NCBI GenBank assembly: GCA_015178975.1
Contig: WHVD01000023.1
Coordinates: forward strand, 434,001 to 498,000
Length of the DNA stretch: 64,000 nt
Reading direction: 5' to 3'
Source of the DNA: Hysterangium stoloniferum
Taxonomy: Eukaryota; Basidiomycota; Agaricomycetes; Hysterangiales; Hysterangiaceae
Under the pieces are notes generated by a model, which worked only from the letters and a program-made list of their open reading frames with translations, made no database searches and was not told the DNA's origin. Positions 1 to 13,077 of this stretch are shown here, piece by piece. Both the position numbers and the translations under genes were made by a program. The first letter of the stretch is position 1. Each line of letters starts with the position of its first letter.

Positions 1-2660
1 TAAATAAGACCGTAAAAAAAACAGCATTGTAGCGTCTCTATCGTTAGTATACATATATATTTATATCTGCCGCAGGACATGACAGCAGACCACATAGATC
101 ATTGAATGATGATTGAGTAGAAAGGCAGTTGGACAGCAGTGGGTTTGCAGGAACAGCGAGCAGGCGCATTATTAATATCTCCGTCTCCTAGCCGCAGAAT
201 CAGCATGTCATGGGAGTTTGAAATATATATGCCCAACATACGTTGTGGGTCGGCTACAATTTCGGCAGAAACTGTTGCTTACAGTATTGTACTGTTCCCG
301 ATTCATTGTTCTGGTACAATAGTCATGGTTTCTACAGGGATTGGCGTGATAAGCACTGTCAGCGCAGGTTGACCGCCGACAGTCGTGGAAAGTCTCTGAA
401 ACGCCGGTGATATGACCACACAACAAATGTTTGTCACCAGTGCGAAGGGATATACACATCTACACTCCCGTTAAGTTAATTATTAAATATGGTTTAGAAT
501 CAGCAACAGACCTTGAAGTGAAAAAAATGGGATTGAGGAGGTAGAAATATATTGTTCTTAGAGGTTGAACTTGAACGCGTTGAATGTTGAGTATAACTTC
601 CGGGGAGAATGTCCTGCTTTTAAGTCTCCCATTCCACAGACATGTTGGAAAGCATCGCGTGGATTTGTGCCAAATTCTTGAAAAAAATGTCCGGCATTTG
701 TTTCAACGGTCAGGCATGCGCAGAGGATAGATGTGCCAACCCCCGCCAGAGCTGGTATAGGTTTGTCGTGATCTAGCCAAATATTGTTTGTACACAGCAC
801 TCCCCCTCATCCATGCTAACGGAAAACAAGGGGCCGTATTTTGAGAACCCAAAACCCACCACTTCGGAACTGAGGCGGTGTTTCAAACAGACCCCATACT
901 GTGCGCTCGATTACTCTTCAGCTCTGAATGCGAAATTTGACTAACGGAATGATCCAACATAGGATGGCTAAACGGCCAGACCCAGTATCACCCAAGCGGG
1001 ACACCATTGGAAAAGGCTACCCATCTGGAAAGCGAGGCGTCAATTAAGACATCGGAGCTACTTAAGTAAGAGAGATCCGAGTCCGGCGCTTCTGCTTCTT
1101 CACATTGGACCTTCTGTCTTTGAACCCAGATATGAATCTGTGAGAAATTTAATGATTAATATAGTCCGGAATTTACTCCCCAAATTTCAATAGCAGTTGA
1201 GCGATTTAATCAAGTAATCAACAGCAACAGGGCAAGATAAGCATGTGCCTGGCTACTTGTGTGGCGGTCCTGCTTGATCGACGAGGGGCAATATTCGCGG
1301 AAATCTAATATGATCGCTCTACGATACAGGTATAGCGTCTAACGGAAACCATGGGGACCCGATGAGATGGAGTGGTACCTTTAACGCTGCTGCACTCCGA
1401 AATAATTGGATCCTACGTTCTTATTCGGTAGCACCAAGTGGCATATGAAGAAGATATACACCTCTTCTGATTAAAATATGAGGGTGAACGAGTTAATCGT
1501 TGTGTATTATAAGTGGGTTATTTGGCTCGTAAAGGTAACAAGTCGGAACCAACCGCTGGCGCTTTAACCACCGTAACGGATCAGAGCTTGGCAATTTAAT
1601 CAGAGAGAACGTGCTGCAGTCCACGCTGGATTATGATCATCATTGGCTCATTGCAATGCAATTTAAAGATGTATGGGATGAGGCAGAGTGATGCCCATTT
1701 TTCTGCGGAGCAAACAGCATTCATATTTTAAGGGCTGATCAACTAGTATACCGAGTGCCGGTTGAAGGAGCTTCATAGTCTGGGGGCGCATCACTGGCGC
1801 ACTACATGAGCCTGTTCGGCCAAGGTTGCCAGAGAAGGCTGCAACATTGTTAGATGTGGCATCCGCGTGTTTTCATCAATTTCGCCGAGTTTTGGCTATT
1901 GCTATATTAATTGCATGACAATCGCAAGGCATAGCCTTTCGTTTATTGTCTCATTCAGAGAAGAGCCATCGAGGATAATTAGACATTCAGTCTAGATATT
2001 GTTAGCACACAATATTCATCAGTGCCTCCTTTCACTTATGGCATATCGAGCCAATCACGCATGAAACCACGAGGGTAGGCTTGATTATGGTGGTATGGTT
2101 GGTTTGGCTGGTTTATAACTCCAACAAACATCAAGTTCGAATCTCCAGATTGTCACTTCGTTCACCTATCACTAAATCCCCACATTGCACCTTGTCCTGA
2201 ACTTTGATAGGAGAGCTGTTGCGCGCTCCTCAATCTGTTGGGAATGAGCCCCCCAATCCGACAGTGTGACCATCTGAAGTGATTGAAGAATATTAGTCAT
2301 CTAAGCGTAGCAGTTTTCAATGAGTTAAGATACACGAGCCAACTTGAACGAAAAATGGGATTACCTGGATCATTTCAATGGGGATTTCGAGAGAATTTGC
2401 AAGAGATTGAACTAGACTTTCAGATTGAAGATTTTCATGAAGGACATCTGGTAGACGAAAAATAAGATTGAGGGTTTGCAGGGTCCATTCGGCCCATGTT
2501 TCCTGCGAGATCTAAGTTAGATTATGAAAATTACCACAAGTCGGTGAAGTAGTATACCGGCGCAACCCTGCCCTCCCGTATCACATAAGTTTCAAGATCC
2601 TGGGAATACTTAAGCATCAGTGGTGCTAGAGCGGTTTCAGTAAAGCAACAAGAATCAATT
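1..2660. other. No recognisable gene (intergenic or degenerate)
   Basis: Only short open frames without recognisable motifs, and no pair of conserved exons, is visible on either strand. No terminal repeats or LTR blocks of the families found elsewhere in the window occur here. It may hold the ends of genes lying to the left, but nothing supports a call. Confidence 0.5.
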
Positions 2661-2665
2661 TGACT

Positions 2666-3330
2666 TCACTGACTAGTTGCGTATTGAGGGATGATGTCGG
2701 CAACATAACTGGCTATTTTAAATGCCATTCGTCGAGGTTTGATGGAATTGCATAGTGTCACAGCACATGTCAAAGGAAGATAAACTCTGTGAAGATTTTG
2801 GTCCACCAGTCTAAATCTCCGTGGATAATAACGCTGAATTCCCTGTTTCGAAGTCCAGAAGACGCTGTCCTCCTCCCGCCCAGTTGCTAGTGTCGTTTTG
2901 GCATTTTTCTCAAGAACTAGTGGGGAAAGAATATCGGTATCGAAGAATAACTTCGCCAAAGCGGTACAAATATAGACTCGAATGAGAGCCGTACTTTGCA
3001 TGAGTTCCGTGAATTTGCACTCTAACAGTGGAGTAGAGGTATCTGTCGGGCTTGTTGCCTGTTTCCACAGCCTCCGGGCAAACGAGAAATTATCATCAGC
3101 AGCCCTGTAAGATGTTACGGTTTTGGAACATCGAAAACAACAAACAAAAAAGGGGCTCTCACGTAGGATTATCTTCGCAATTTACCCCGAATATTGCCAT
3201 GTTCAACAAATAACATGATTCTCTGAACTCCAAGGAGACAAGTGGCAATATACAAAATGCGTTCCACCCGGAGGAGTTATTCTCAACCAGTTGAGAGTGA
3301 AGGTTATCGGAGAGAATGTAAGGAATGATA
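2666..3330 (-). other. Unidentified open region, possible decayed spliced gene
   Basis: Two long open stretches lie in line on the minus strand. One covers about 3330-3186 and ends at a GTAAAT donor-like site. The other covers about 3104-2666 and follows a CTTACAG acceptor-like site. The second encodes about 145 residues with a mixed, globular composition. Spliced at these sites the frame does not stay open, so this is either a pseudogene or my junctions are wrong. I recognise no domain. Open frames at 3416-3883 and 3935-4159 on the same strand could be further pieces, but they show no motif either. Confidence 0.25.
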
Positions 3331-4159
3331 TATAAATGCAGCAGATCGTGTGGAATTGAGGGCGATCCTAAAACAAATGAAACGTCTCAGGAAATAAATC
3401 AAATACTACTAACCACTAACTTTGCTTGCTCATTGCCCTTTGAATCCTTGGCGATGGTCTTAAACCAGTGGTTTTTTCATACTTATAATGATCGTACGGA
3501 ACCCAGCCATGAGGCCCAAGAACGCCATTATGGAAAAGGAATAGAGCCGGCTGTGGTGTGTTTGAACATGCGCCTAAAGGAAATGAGATTACGTAAACCC
3601 CAGGCCTTCTCATGGCAATTGGCAAATCAAGGCACTCGGAACTTGTGAATCGGAAGTTGGCACATGGAATAGGAACGTGATGCGACAACGTGACAAGGTC
3701 TATATAACCTGTACCAGTATTGAATGAACACTGACAAAAAAAGTGTGGCAATGTGTTATATATAAGTCGAAAGAAGAGTGTTAAGGATGGATTTCCCATC
3801 TCAGAACAAGAACGGAAACCCGCTACGGAGACTATGTTATCGTTAGCGCCCGCGCAGACATAGTATTTTCGAGGAAAACACATGCTTGATGTCTTCGAAG
3901 GCTTTTCTGTGGACGTTCTAACTTCTCCTGAGATCTAAAATTCAACGCTAGAGCCGTCAAATGGTCGTAGATTGTCATGTGCCTGCTTGGTCAGTCCGAA
4001 AGTTAAAGTTATATGTATTCCCTTGCACAGCATATCTGGTACCATTTTCCCAAAACAACATCGGGGCCCCGTAGATTTACGGGTGCCAACATTAAATGGC
4101 ATTTTATGGTCCTGGCCCCTCAATGACCCGGTACCAAAACAGTCTCGATCAGCCGCCAA

Positions 4160-5950
4160 GTAGGTTTAAGAATTTTACCACATTAATATTATAAGAGATC
4201 TAATTCATTGCTTATAGCACGACCTGATGCGATGCATAAAAAAAGGCAGCGTAGCGTATTTTTGACCTTTTCTGGCCCCTTTTTTTTTCAATAGCAGATC
4301 TGTAAGGTCACGCGCCATCCGTCACCAATTGGTGCACCATATTGCCATGTTTAATTCAAGCGATTGCTTCCATTCCCCTTTTTTTTCCGTTGTATTCATA
4401 TTGATAACGCAAAGTGTGCCTCGAATATGGTCCTGTTGGCACGCAAGGCGACGGTATTATTGGTCACAGGGTGCCGTTAAGGTTCCGTGTGAGAGGCCTT
4501 ACCAAGAAAGGACATCGTTGAAAGCCAAAGAAGAGCAAGGTCGCGCCAAGGTTGTTCCAATCCTGGCTCCTGTTGAAACGTTGCATAATGCAAGAGCATG
4601 AAATAGTCTGCTATTGTGACACGGAGTTGAGACAGGCGAACGTTTATGAGTTGCAATTCCAAGCTCCGTCAACCCCATCTTTGTGAATGATCGCTGTGAT
4701 CTTCTATCTTTTTTCTGTTCTTTTCTTTTCTGTATAAATCCATTGAATAAATCATTCTTTTCTCACACAGTCAGGCCTTCGTATCTTGAGTGATTCGAGA
4801 ACCGGAAGAAAAAATCGTTCGAACTTGCTTTCGATTTATTGCTTACACAAAGTTCAAATCCAACATGTTGAAATGGCAGAATGGAAAAGGTTGACAACGA
4901 AAAATTCCACGAGATGAGTATTGAATGCTATTTCAATCCTGCAAGGGGACAATATTGTAACGAAAAGGCAATAAATGGCAGATATTGATCGAATATATCG
5001 ATCCTACGCAAGTGGTCCGAAGTTGCTTTGGCTATGAAATCGAGAGAGCTCTCACGTGCTCATGACGAACATCTGCATTGACCAACAAGGAAACTTTCAA
5101 AATCCCACAAGACGGTGGATTTGCCTTCCGAAAGGTCTGAGTTCCAGGATTTGCAACAGTGGCAATTTTGCCAGTGATACAGCCGAGAGGCACGAGGGTA
5201 ACCGAAAATTCGTCCATACGGCCAGACAGAACCTCCGAATGTTCGGCATTGGGATTTGAGAGCATGAAACAGGAAACATGGAACCACAACTGAGAAAATA
5301 TCCCACTCCCACACTTATAACAGGACAAATCACGTTTGAACGTTGATACATAGGTCAAGGGGTATATCTTGCCAATTTAACTCAAGGAAATTGGTCCCCG
5401 GAGTTGAGGAAGCTCCAAAATAATGATATTCAAATATTTAGACACCGCTCTGAGCATTGAATGCCCCGACACTCCACGCTCCTGAGTCTTGCAAAGTATC
5501 GCGACAGTAGGATTTTTCCCAAAGTCCTCGAGTGATTTCGCTAGATCTGATAACTCTAAATAGGTGCTCGGGTATGACAAATAATTGTTTTCAAAACTTC
5601 TCTAAGAAGCTCGATGAATCACCTTAAGATAATGTCACACTTGTTGTGTGAGGGTCGTGGCCGTTATGTTCTTAATGGCTTTGCAATGTACCGATTTGTA
5701 GTTGATGGAGTAAATTTCACAGGCGGAAACTACTGAACCTTCCAGGTAGACCTCGAGAGTCAATAGATCCCAGACTGAATAGTGCCACCGAGCACCAGCC
5801 AATAACATACTCCCTGGACGGGTGAGACATTACAAACAATACTACTATATATAGTCAAGGAGGACACTTTCTTTCAACCATAAAACCAATGAGCAACTAA
5901 AGAACAAGTGAAATATTTTGACATGGTAGCCTCCACGGGTGGCACACCTA
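4160..5950. other. No recognisable gene
   Basis: Several overlapping short open frames occur at 5032-5580 on the minus strand, none with a family motif. The stretch lies just downstream of the transcription factor stop codon at 5951 and probably contains its 3' untranslated region and terminator. Confidence 0.4.
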
Positions 5951-8900
5951 TCACAGTTGTGTAGGCTGGTAGCCTGCAAGGCCCAGCTGATCCAAGATCG
6001 ATTGCCATGACGGGTCCCATCCAGCGCCGTCAAATGACCCTGTAGAATCTGGTACAATCGGAATGGTAATATTTGATGGCGCATGTACAGTGGTAGAAGT
6101 TGGGGAATTCTGAGCATCCATTGAAACATCGCTGTTGGACATGAAATTTTGAGGAAGGAAAGGATGAAATGTGCCATCAGGAAGGGGATTGATATCGCCA
6201 TCATTCCATGTCGCTTCCGCTGATATATCGAAGGACCAATCATTCCACGGCGCCTGCCCTTGAGATAGTTGAGTCATACTTTGAAGATCCACCATTAAGT
6301 CTGGGAATAACGAGCCAAAAGCGGCAGGGTTGGAGGGAACTATCCCACCGCTATTTGACAAACTTGGTCTCTTCTGAACCTCCCTAACACGTTGAGATCC
6401 AAATATTAAATCCAACTCTTCAATAGGAATATCCGGATTGATTGGGGGATTCCCGACTTTCCAGTCAGCGTCCGGGACTCCTTTAGGAAGATTGACTGCG
6501 TGTTTGTCATATATTTCGTGTGACTTATTGTGCAAACGAGTGATTACGCCTAGTGCCTTGATCGCCCTCGGGGCGCCTCTTCGGGCTGCTTTCTGGAATA
6601 GTTCGAAACCAGCATCTAGTTGCGACAAGGCGGCGCCGGAAATAATACAAGTAGGGCATCTGGTAACTAACGCCGCGAGAACGATCTTCGAAGAAGAGGG
6701 TGGGCGTAAACGTGATCATGATCGTGATGAGTGTTCAAAGCGGGGCAATTTTTTCTTTATCAAAAAGAAGAAAGGACAAAAGAAAAAACTCACTGCTGCG
6801 CCTAAAAGATGATTCCAAATAAACCAAAACCGCAATGGAAGGTCCGAGTCTAACGACGCTATGATACCGTGGAACACGATAACACGCGAGGCGCTGCGGA
6901 ATGATGCAAGCACCGACGGACCATACTTAGTGGTGAAAACATTGGCAGCAGGGCCATTCAGCGCGCGTGCCAGATACTTTCGATGAATCAAAATGAGGAC
7001 TATCAACCAACGTTTCATACACAAGGTCAGTACGCGGCAATGAAAGGTTTTACATATGCCTGACTTGTTTCCATTTGAAGGACATTGGCAATGCGCTGCA
7101 TAGCCAAAGGTGGCTTCACTATAGAAATTTGCTCGTTTCTTAACTCGCCGTCGTCGTTAAATACTGCCTTGGAGCGCATAAGGAGATCATCCCGGATTCG
7201 TCGATCGAGGCTTAACACGGATGAATAGGGTGTGGGCTTTTTGTTCACTGTCATTAGAAGATCGACTGTATCCGAGGCGATTTGCTGAGCCCATAATCTT
7301 TTGGCATAAATGACTGAGATGATAAAATAAGCCAGGTGAGAAATAGGAGAGAAAGTGTGGCGTACATCCATGTATAATATTCCCATCCGGACCAACGGTT
7401 TCATCAGGATCCGCGGGAAGTTCACAATCGATATGTTCTTTTAATAAAGAAGGAGGCAAGCCGATGGTGAGCGCCTGCACCGAAAGGTTCCTCAGCGAAT
7501 GACCAACTGGCCCATTTAACTTCAACCATACCTGCAGTTTTTCATATGTGAAAAGTTCCCAGAACACCTCTCGTCGACGTTGTACATCCTCAACGTCACT
7601 GTTCCACCATGAAGATTCCCGATCTGCGGAATCAGTTCTTTTAGAGTCTTGATCAAAGGTTAGGGGCTACATACGCAAGCCGATCTAGACAAAAAAATCA
7701 TTTTCTCTTTTAATGGTAAGTAAGTTGTTTAAAAAAGCAGAAATTACACATTGGGCAAGATTAGCTGCCACTCCTATCAAAGTCCAAGAACGCTGAGTGG
7801 CATCTGGTTTATCAACTAGGAGATGGTAATATGACATGAGCATCTACGTTTCGATGTTACATGTCTCAAAAATCAAATATAACAGGACGGAGCACAACTC
7901 ACAAGACATTGAATGGATGCGGCAGAACCGCGTTCGCAAGGCCCTGATAAACTGAGGGCTGAATAAGCTAATTCATAGTACTGTTCCGCCAGTGAGAGCA
8001 TGGGAGGATGTCGTGGTGGCACAGAAAGATCCATCAATGACCCTAGCGAAAACACCATAAATAGCACGGCTGCTTCCTCAAGCAATGCCAAGTCGTATGT
8101 GGGAGGTGGGCTCGACTTTTGAGTGGAAAAAGAACCTCTCAAGGATCCTCTGGTGTTACTAGGATGATATATGTGGGAGAAAATATTGGTGATAAAATCG
8201 TTTCGGTGGACACAACTATGTAGCCAGGCAGCATTTTCGTAATAAACCTCGGAAAGCTTCCAAGCAGGAGCATATTCGGGAAGACATTGTTCCAATCGAA
8301 TTACTTCTTTGAGCATTTTTTCTGGTGATAAACAAGCGGAGAATAAGTGGTGAGGAGATTGCCCGATCAGGACAGCGGGGCTATCCGAATGTACAGGACG
8401 CAATCCAGAACCCGAACTGACGTATTCTCCTCCCGTATTTGGCAAACCAGGAGACAAGGCGATAGGGTGTGAAGAGTGAGAGGAAGTGGTATGGTGCTCA
8501 GGCGAGTCAATACCTTCTTCGTCGGATGAATCTCCCTGTAGACGAATATGAACGCAGGGTGGGGCATAAAAACCACTGGCTTACTTGAAAAAGACTCTAA
8601 ATGATAATAACGATAAATTAGCAGACATACTTCACATGGAGAAAACACACCTCAATCGTAGCAGTAGGACCATAAAATCTTCGACGCCCATCTGGGTGCA
8701 GTGTCATAGTTCCCAACCCTTCCCGCAAGTCCTTGGCGTCCTCATCGTCTGGGTCTTTTTCTCCGTTTTCGGGCTCTTTCCCAGCCTTAGTTCTCTGTGA
8801 AACAACTTCTGAATGTTCGGCCAGAGCAACGAGGTCTTCGGACAATAGCGGATGGGCTATATTGGGGACCGTTTTTTCTTGGAGATCTCGCAGCCCTTGC

Positions 8901-9400
8901 TCAAGACTGCGCACGCGTTCGCTCAACAGTACTATCTTACTCTTCAATCTTTCTGTTTCATGGAGCACGGCGCTATCAGCTTCCCTATGAGCTAAAACAC
9001 TGATAGATATTGATAAAATCACACCGTGGACGTGTTGGCAATGCGCCTGGACGTGACGCATTGTTAACTGTTTAAGAATGTGGATGGCACTTCCTACCCT
9101 GTGGACACAGCGCTTCGCACCCGCGCTTGCGACTGTAACCATCATTTACTGTTCAGTGATGATAAGACAATCCTTACCATGATGCGCATGGAAATACTCT
9201 ATCACACTTCAACTAAGCCAGCTATTAGTATACCATTGGAAAGGAACTAAGTATAGAAGTCACTCATACCTAAAGGCAACGCCGATGGAATTAACACATT
9301 CGCCAATGAAGCAAGAAGCAACGACGCATGGACATACCTTCAATCGGCGACATTCTGCACAAGATACTGTTTTTGAGGCATTTTTGGCTGTAGCAGACAT
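5951..9400 (-). CDS. Zn2Cys6 fungal transcription factor, 13 exons, 871 aa
   Basis: A DNA-binding regulator of RNA polymerase II genes; the target is unknown. Exons by frame and GT-AG sites, 5' to 3': 9400-9338, 9212-9178, 9132-9098, 8991-8651, 8596-8585, 8535-7903, 7843-7748, 7684-7675, 7623-7532, 7474-7366, 7313-7065, 6999-6794 and 6685-5951. They join without a stop. The binuclear zinc cluster is spread over exons 1-3, with ligand Cys at residues 14, 17, 24, 30, 33 and 42 (CX2CX6CX5CX2CX8C). A heptad-rich coiled coil follows (about 53-85), then the GPTATIE motif near residue 155 that is typical of the basidiomycete family, then the helical fungal-specific middle domain (about 200-620) and an Asn/Pro-rich tail. 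The start is the ATG 13 residues before the first zinc ligand. The weakest junction is the intron after exon 11, which has a GTCAGG donor. The length is normal for the family. Confidence 0.88.
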
Positions 9401-10765
9401 ATGGGTAGAACCAAAACGGGTGAGTCGGGTATCAGTGTAGAGCGCCAAGGGACATGTCAGACATTGGTCAGACATTTCCCAAAATCGATGACACCATGAT
9501 GCCAATGCCAGCCTAACGACAACAAACAGATATTTATAAGTTCACGAAGGTCCATTATAGATCCGACGTCACATAGTTCCCCTGGCGCCTGATTGCGTCT
9601 CCTAGGACTTCCGCTACACATTTGAGCTGACTAGCTGTTACTCGGTTCTAATTTTCTGAAAATTTCTAAATGTTGTTCGGGACGGCCTAGAAAGAACCGA
9701 GTCCAGGGGGCCCAAGACCTTGGCTCCATTAAGAAATGTAAGAATTGAGCCAAACTAATTTCGTCAAGCGGCATTGATCACTGCCAATTCCATCCACTGG
9801 AGTCCATCGACACGCTAGTTCTATCTCATGGAGCAGGTGTTCTAAATTTCTGTAAATTCTCCGACCCGACTGCGGGACCTTCAAGGAGAGACTAGGCATT
9901 TCCTGATTGCCGGTTTGATCCTACTATCTGCCATATGCTCGTGCGGATAAAACAAAAACGCCTTTCGGAAAGATTTAAGTTGGGCTACTATTTCAGGTGT
10001 AGATGAATTGACTGAATTTTTGTGTAGGCATGGCCGCTCACGTCAATTTCTTCAATGAAAGACAGTTAGGTTGCGACTTACTTAGTAATCTATAAAACTA
10101 ATGTCAACTAATTCAATTTTGTCGTATGTAAGATTGACCAAATAACTAAGCAACCATCCCATCATCAAACCCCCAGCACTTTAAATGATCGCCTGTGTGT
10201 GGTATACAGGAAATTTTACCACAAAACCTATCAAGGGAAGTCATAAAGCCTCTTCAGGTGATCAGGCATGGAAAGGACAAAGATTCTGTGAATAATGTCA
10301 AAGAACGATTTTGCGTATTGTTGCTAATGTCGCGTTTCCTATGGTTCAGGTGCAGCGCTTCTTGTTGACCTGCCAAGGCATCGCGCGATCAACTAATGGC
10401 AATGGAGGCCATTTTTTCGACCAACCCACACATGCATATCCAATATTCGTCTACTTAAGGGGGCACCCTGTTCCATTTCAAACCCACGGGACCAAAATCC
10501 TGGCTGAAATTTTGCGTCAACAACGTACCGGGCTAGTGGTACACCGTGAACTATTTAGAATACCTTGAGAAGCCAATTATATGATTGGCTAGTCGGGTTC
10601 AAAGTGTAGGTTAGACTATGCTGAAAGTCAACGTTAATTCCCAGAGTCTCGAGCTCTATGCCAGAATAAATAGAATAATTTATTGGAAATGCCGTATTTA
10701 TTTCTGACAGGTGCAGATCCAAAAAGCACAGTCTATAGATAATATTACTCTATTTAACATAGCGA
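9401..10765. other. Intergenic region between two minus-strand genes
   Basis: This contains the upstream region of the transcription factor and the 3' flank of the thioesterase gene. A plus-strand open frame at 10311-10568 shows no motif and I do not call it a gene. No repeat family of the window is present. Confidence 0.5.
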
Positions 10766-12187
10766 TCACAACTTCGCACCAGCCTTCATCTTCGCGTCGT
10801 ATGTCTCCTTCGCATACTTGGGGTTTATGCGCACAACGCCTTCCTGAGTCGTGACGGCGATTATGTCACCCTTTTGGGTATATAACTACCGAGCTGGTTA
10901 AAATAACTGAAAACTGGAGGAAATAATACTCACGCGGCCAATGGCAACACCTCGTCCATTACCTGCCACTGGAGATGTCATCTTAATAGGGAAAGGTAGT
11001 GAGGTCAGTAAAACCAACTTGAAAAAAAAAAGAAGCGAGACTTACGACATATAAGATCCACTCTGAACAGTCGAAGTCGTGGTTATAAAAGAATATTGAG
11101 TGGTCAAGAGAGCTGCCCATTGTCTGTTGGCGAGGGCCCCGAAACCTCGTTAAGCGAAGGGCACGAGACGGCGTGCTGATGCTAGTTATGCCTTATTGAT
11201 ACCTAATATTTAACAACCAAAAATAGGAACTCACAATCCGTGATCGGATAGATAGGCAAGAATACACTAGACTAGATATGTCAGATTTCCAATAATGTTT
11301 CAAGTAGAAATCTACTACCTTCTGAAAATGCTGCTCGAACTTTTCAGGGACCCCTCTTGCTTTCCGAACCTATTACTATGTCTGAGCGGATACATGGCCG
11401 TAAAAGGGACATTATAGCAACCTTCATCCACCACATGCATGTGTACACTCCGTCAGCATCTCTATTCTCTCCGGCAAAGCGAATATCAATGGGAGATCCT
11501 CTTCGGTCCTACGGTATTTCATCCAGTTTAGCTCAAAATGCCCACAAAAATGAAGAGACGCCGCACGATTATAGCATTCTTATAATATTCTTTCATCCGG
11601 GGCTCAAGTCCGGGCTCCCGAGCCAACTCGTCAAATTTGGATTCTTCTGACTGCAAAGTTTCAGGGCTGGGCACGTTCGACGGCATAGGATTTTGATGTG
11701 AAAGTTGATAAGGCTCTGGTTTCTGGAAAGAACATATCATGATGAAGATGAGCCTGCCAGATTGAGACGCCTTCACCGAGCGAGTAGTGTATGTTCTTCC
11801 ATGGCGTATGCGTTCCACAAAGTAAATGATAGGGATGGATGCAGATGCGCTGAGGAGAAAATAACACTAAAACATACGTCTGAGTGTTCTGGGCGGGAAT
11901 GCTTCATTGAATTTCAGGGAACATACGTGCAGGGACTAACAGTGACTAGTTAGCGTGCTCATAGCACAGCGGCAACAATATCTCACGTGGAGTGCATACT
12001 CTGAATCTACGGATTTTGTTGCTGAAACAAGGGCCTGTGAAATCACCTGTCCTCCAAATACGCCTCGTGCTCTTAGCGGTGTCCATAATGACTTGCTTCG
12101 GAATAGAGTGGTGTCTAGCTGCTCAACTTCGAGGCTGGTTGAGATAAGTTCATGCTCTGCTTCCGCTGGATCTTTATACTCCGACAT
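10766..12187 (-). CDS. Peroxisomal acyl-CoA thioesterase (TesB/ACOT8 type), 9 exons, 327 aa
   Basis: Hydrolyses acyl-CoA to free fatty acid and CoA, a side step of peroxisomal beta-oxidation. Exons: 12187-11987, 11935-11927 (9 nt), 11866-11567, 11508-11422, 11369-11319, 11266-11235, 11181-11046, 10981-10934 and 10885-10766. The phases agree throughout and give 984 nt. The N-terminal hot-dog domain has the RGVFGGQVISQAL block (about 41-53) and later MICSFQKPEP. The second hot-dog domain has SLDHSIFFYNHDF (about 251-263) and TTQEGVVR (about 300-307). Asp253 of LDHS, Thr274 of TSP and Gln302 of QEG match the Asp/Thr/Gln triad of the family. The last three residues are AKL, a type 1 peroxisomal targeting signal variant. 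The weakest donor is GTGCGG after exon 3. Length and order match fungal homologues, and the gene looks intact. Confidence 0.92.
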
Positions 12188-12270
12188 AGAGCGTATTAGG
12201 ACCGCAAAGACTTTTGGAGGTAGAGCAGAGTAACTATAATCAAACTATAGTTTAGAGAATCGCTCTCCTC

Positions 12271-12280
12271 TTTAAATAAC
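12271..12280 (-). promoter_or_regulatory. TATA-like box upstream of the thioesterase gene
   Basis: The minus strand reads GTTATTTAAA about 85 nt upstream of the start codon at 12187, a plausible core promoter position for a fungal gene. Single sites of this kind are common in AT-rich DNA. Confidence 0.35.
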
Positions 12281-12787
12281 TCATCTAACTCCGACCACGT
12301 GATTTCCCAGTGAAACGTAATTCTGAGTTGTTCACTCGGTGACTACATGCGCCGAGGTCACTAGCTTCGGCGGGCATTGCAAGCGTCTGGGTGCTGAGTG
12401 AGGAATCAGGTAAGCGTCGCCGGCTTTATGCTCCCTTCTGTCCGGGGCTCCTTGTTGGACAACACCGTAAATACTCTATTGCTATATTTGGACGAACGAG
12501 ACATGCAGGGTCGAAATAACAATGGAACCACTCGACCACATGAGGGACCGAAATGTGGCTGTATTGTTCTCTTTGTTTCATATTTCCCGTATTTTATATT
12601 CCCTTTGTTCATGCTCAATCTTTTTTTTACTATATATACAGTAGCGACAGTATTCTTACATCTCAGTCCGTTATTACCATATATGAGACTGAGGTGAACC
12701 ACTTTATTTTTCCTACATTCTTCACAATAGAGAGTATTTGCAACTAATGTGCCCACATGTATATATATGGGATATATGGGATAACCC
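12281..12787. other. Upstream region without a recognised gene
   Basis: Overlapping open frames on both strands (about 100-116 codons) have Phe/Leu/Tyr-rich, motif-free translations and look like AT-rich noise. This is probably promoter DNA of the thioesterase gene and the flank of the MITE. Confidence 0.4.
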
Positions 12788-13077
12788 CTCCAAAAAAAAT
12801 TTAGGATCCTTAGTAGAGCCTTATTTTATATAAACTCCAACAACCATCCATTGAATTGTTATAAGAGTTAAAATTGGTAAGGGATCTTTTGAGGATCCAA
12901 AAGTTTGTTCTCTAATCACATGTTAGATCCTTAATTCGGTTATAGATCTTTAAGGATCCAATAGTTCGTTGGATTCTAAACCCGCCAATCACATGTTGGA
13001 TCCTTAACTCGGTCGAAGATCCGATGGGTGATTGGCGGAGTTTATATAAAATAAAGGATCCTAAAAAATTTTTGGAG
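12788..13077. mobile_element. MITE-like element with about 40 bp terminal inverted repeats
   Basis: The left end runs CTCCAAAAAAAATTTAGGATC and the right end is its inverse, finishing GATCCTAAAAAATTTTTGGAG. The repeats continue inward to TTATTTTATATAAACTCC with small indels. The 290 bp has no coding capacity. An internal direct repeat of about 35 bp (from 12914 and from 12987) begins AATCACATGTT and contains GATCCTTAA. The flanks may show a TA duplication a few bases out, but the exact ends are uncertain. Confidence 0.7.

Noticed and set aside
6438-6812. Plus-strand frame antisense to the transcription factor's last exons
   Set aside because: Shadow of the conserved minus-strand exons, which carry the recognisable family blocks.
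7475-7531. Reading through 7531-7475 as coding in the transcription factor
   Set aside because: The 57 nt keep the frame open, but have GTATGG and GTGCAG ends, and removal restores the expected spacing between EKLQ and ALTIGLPPS.
10311-10568. Plus-strand open frame of 85 codons upstream of the thioesterase 3' end
   Set aside because: No recognisable motif and no supporting splice sites or second copy; length is expected by chance.
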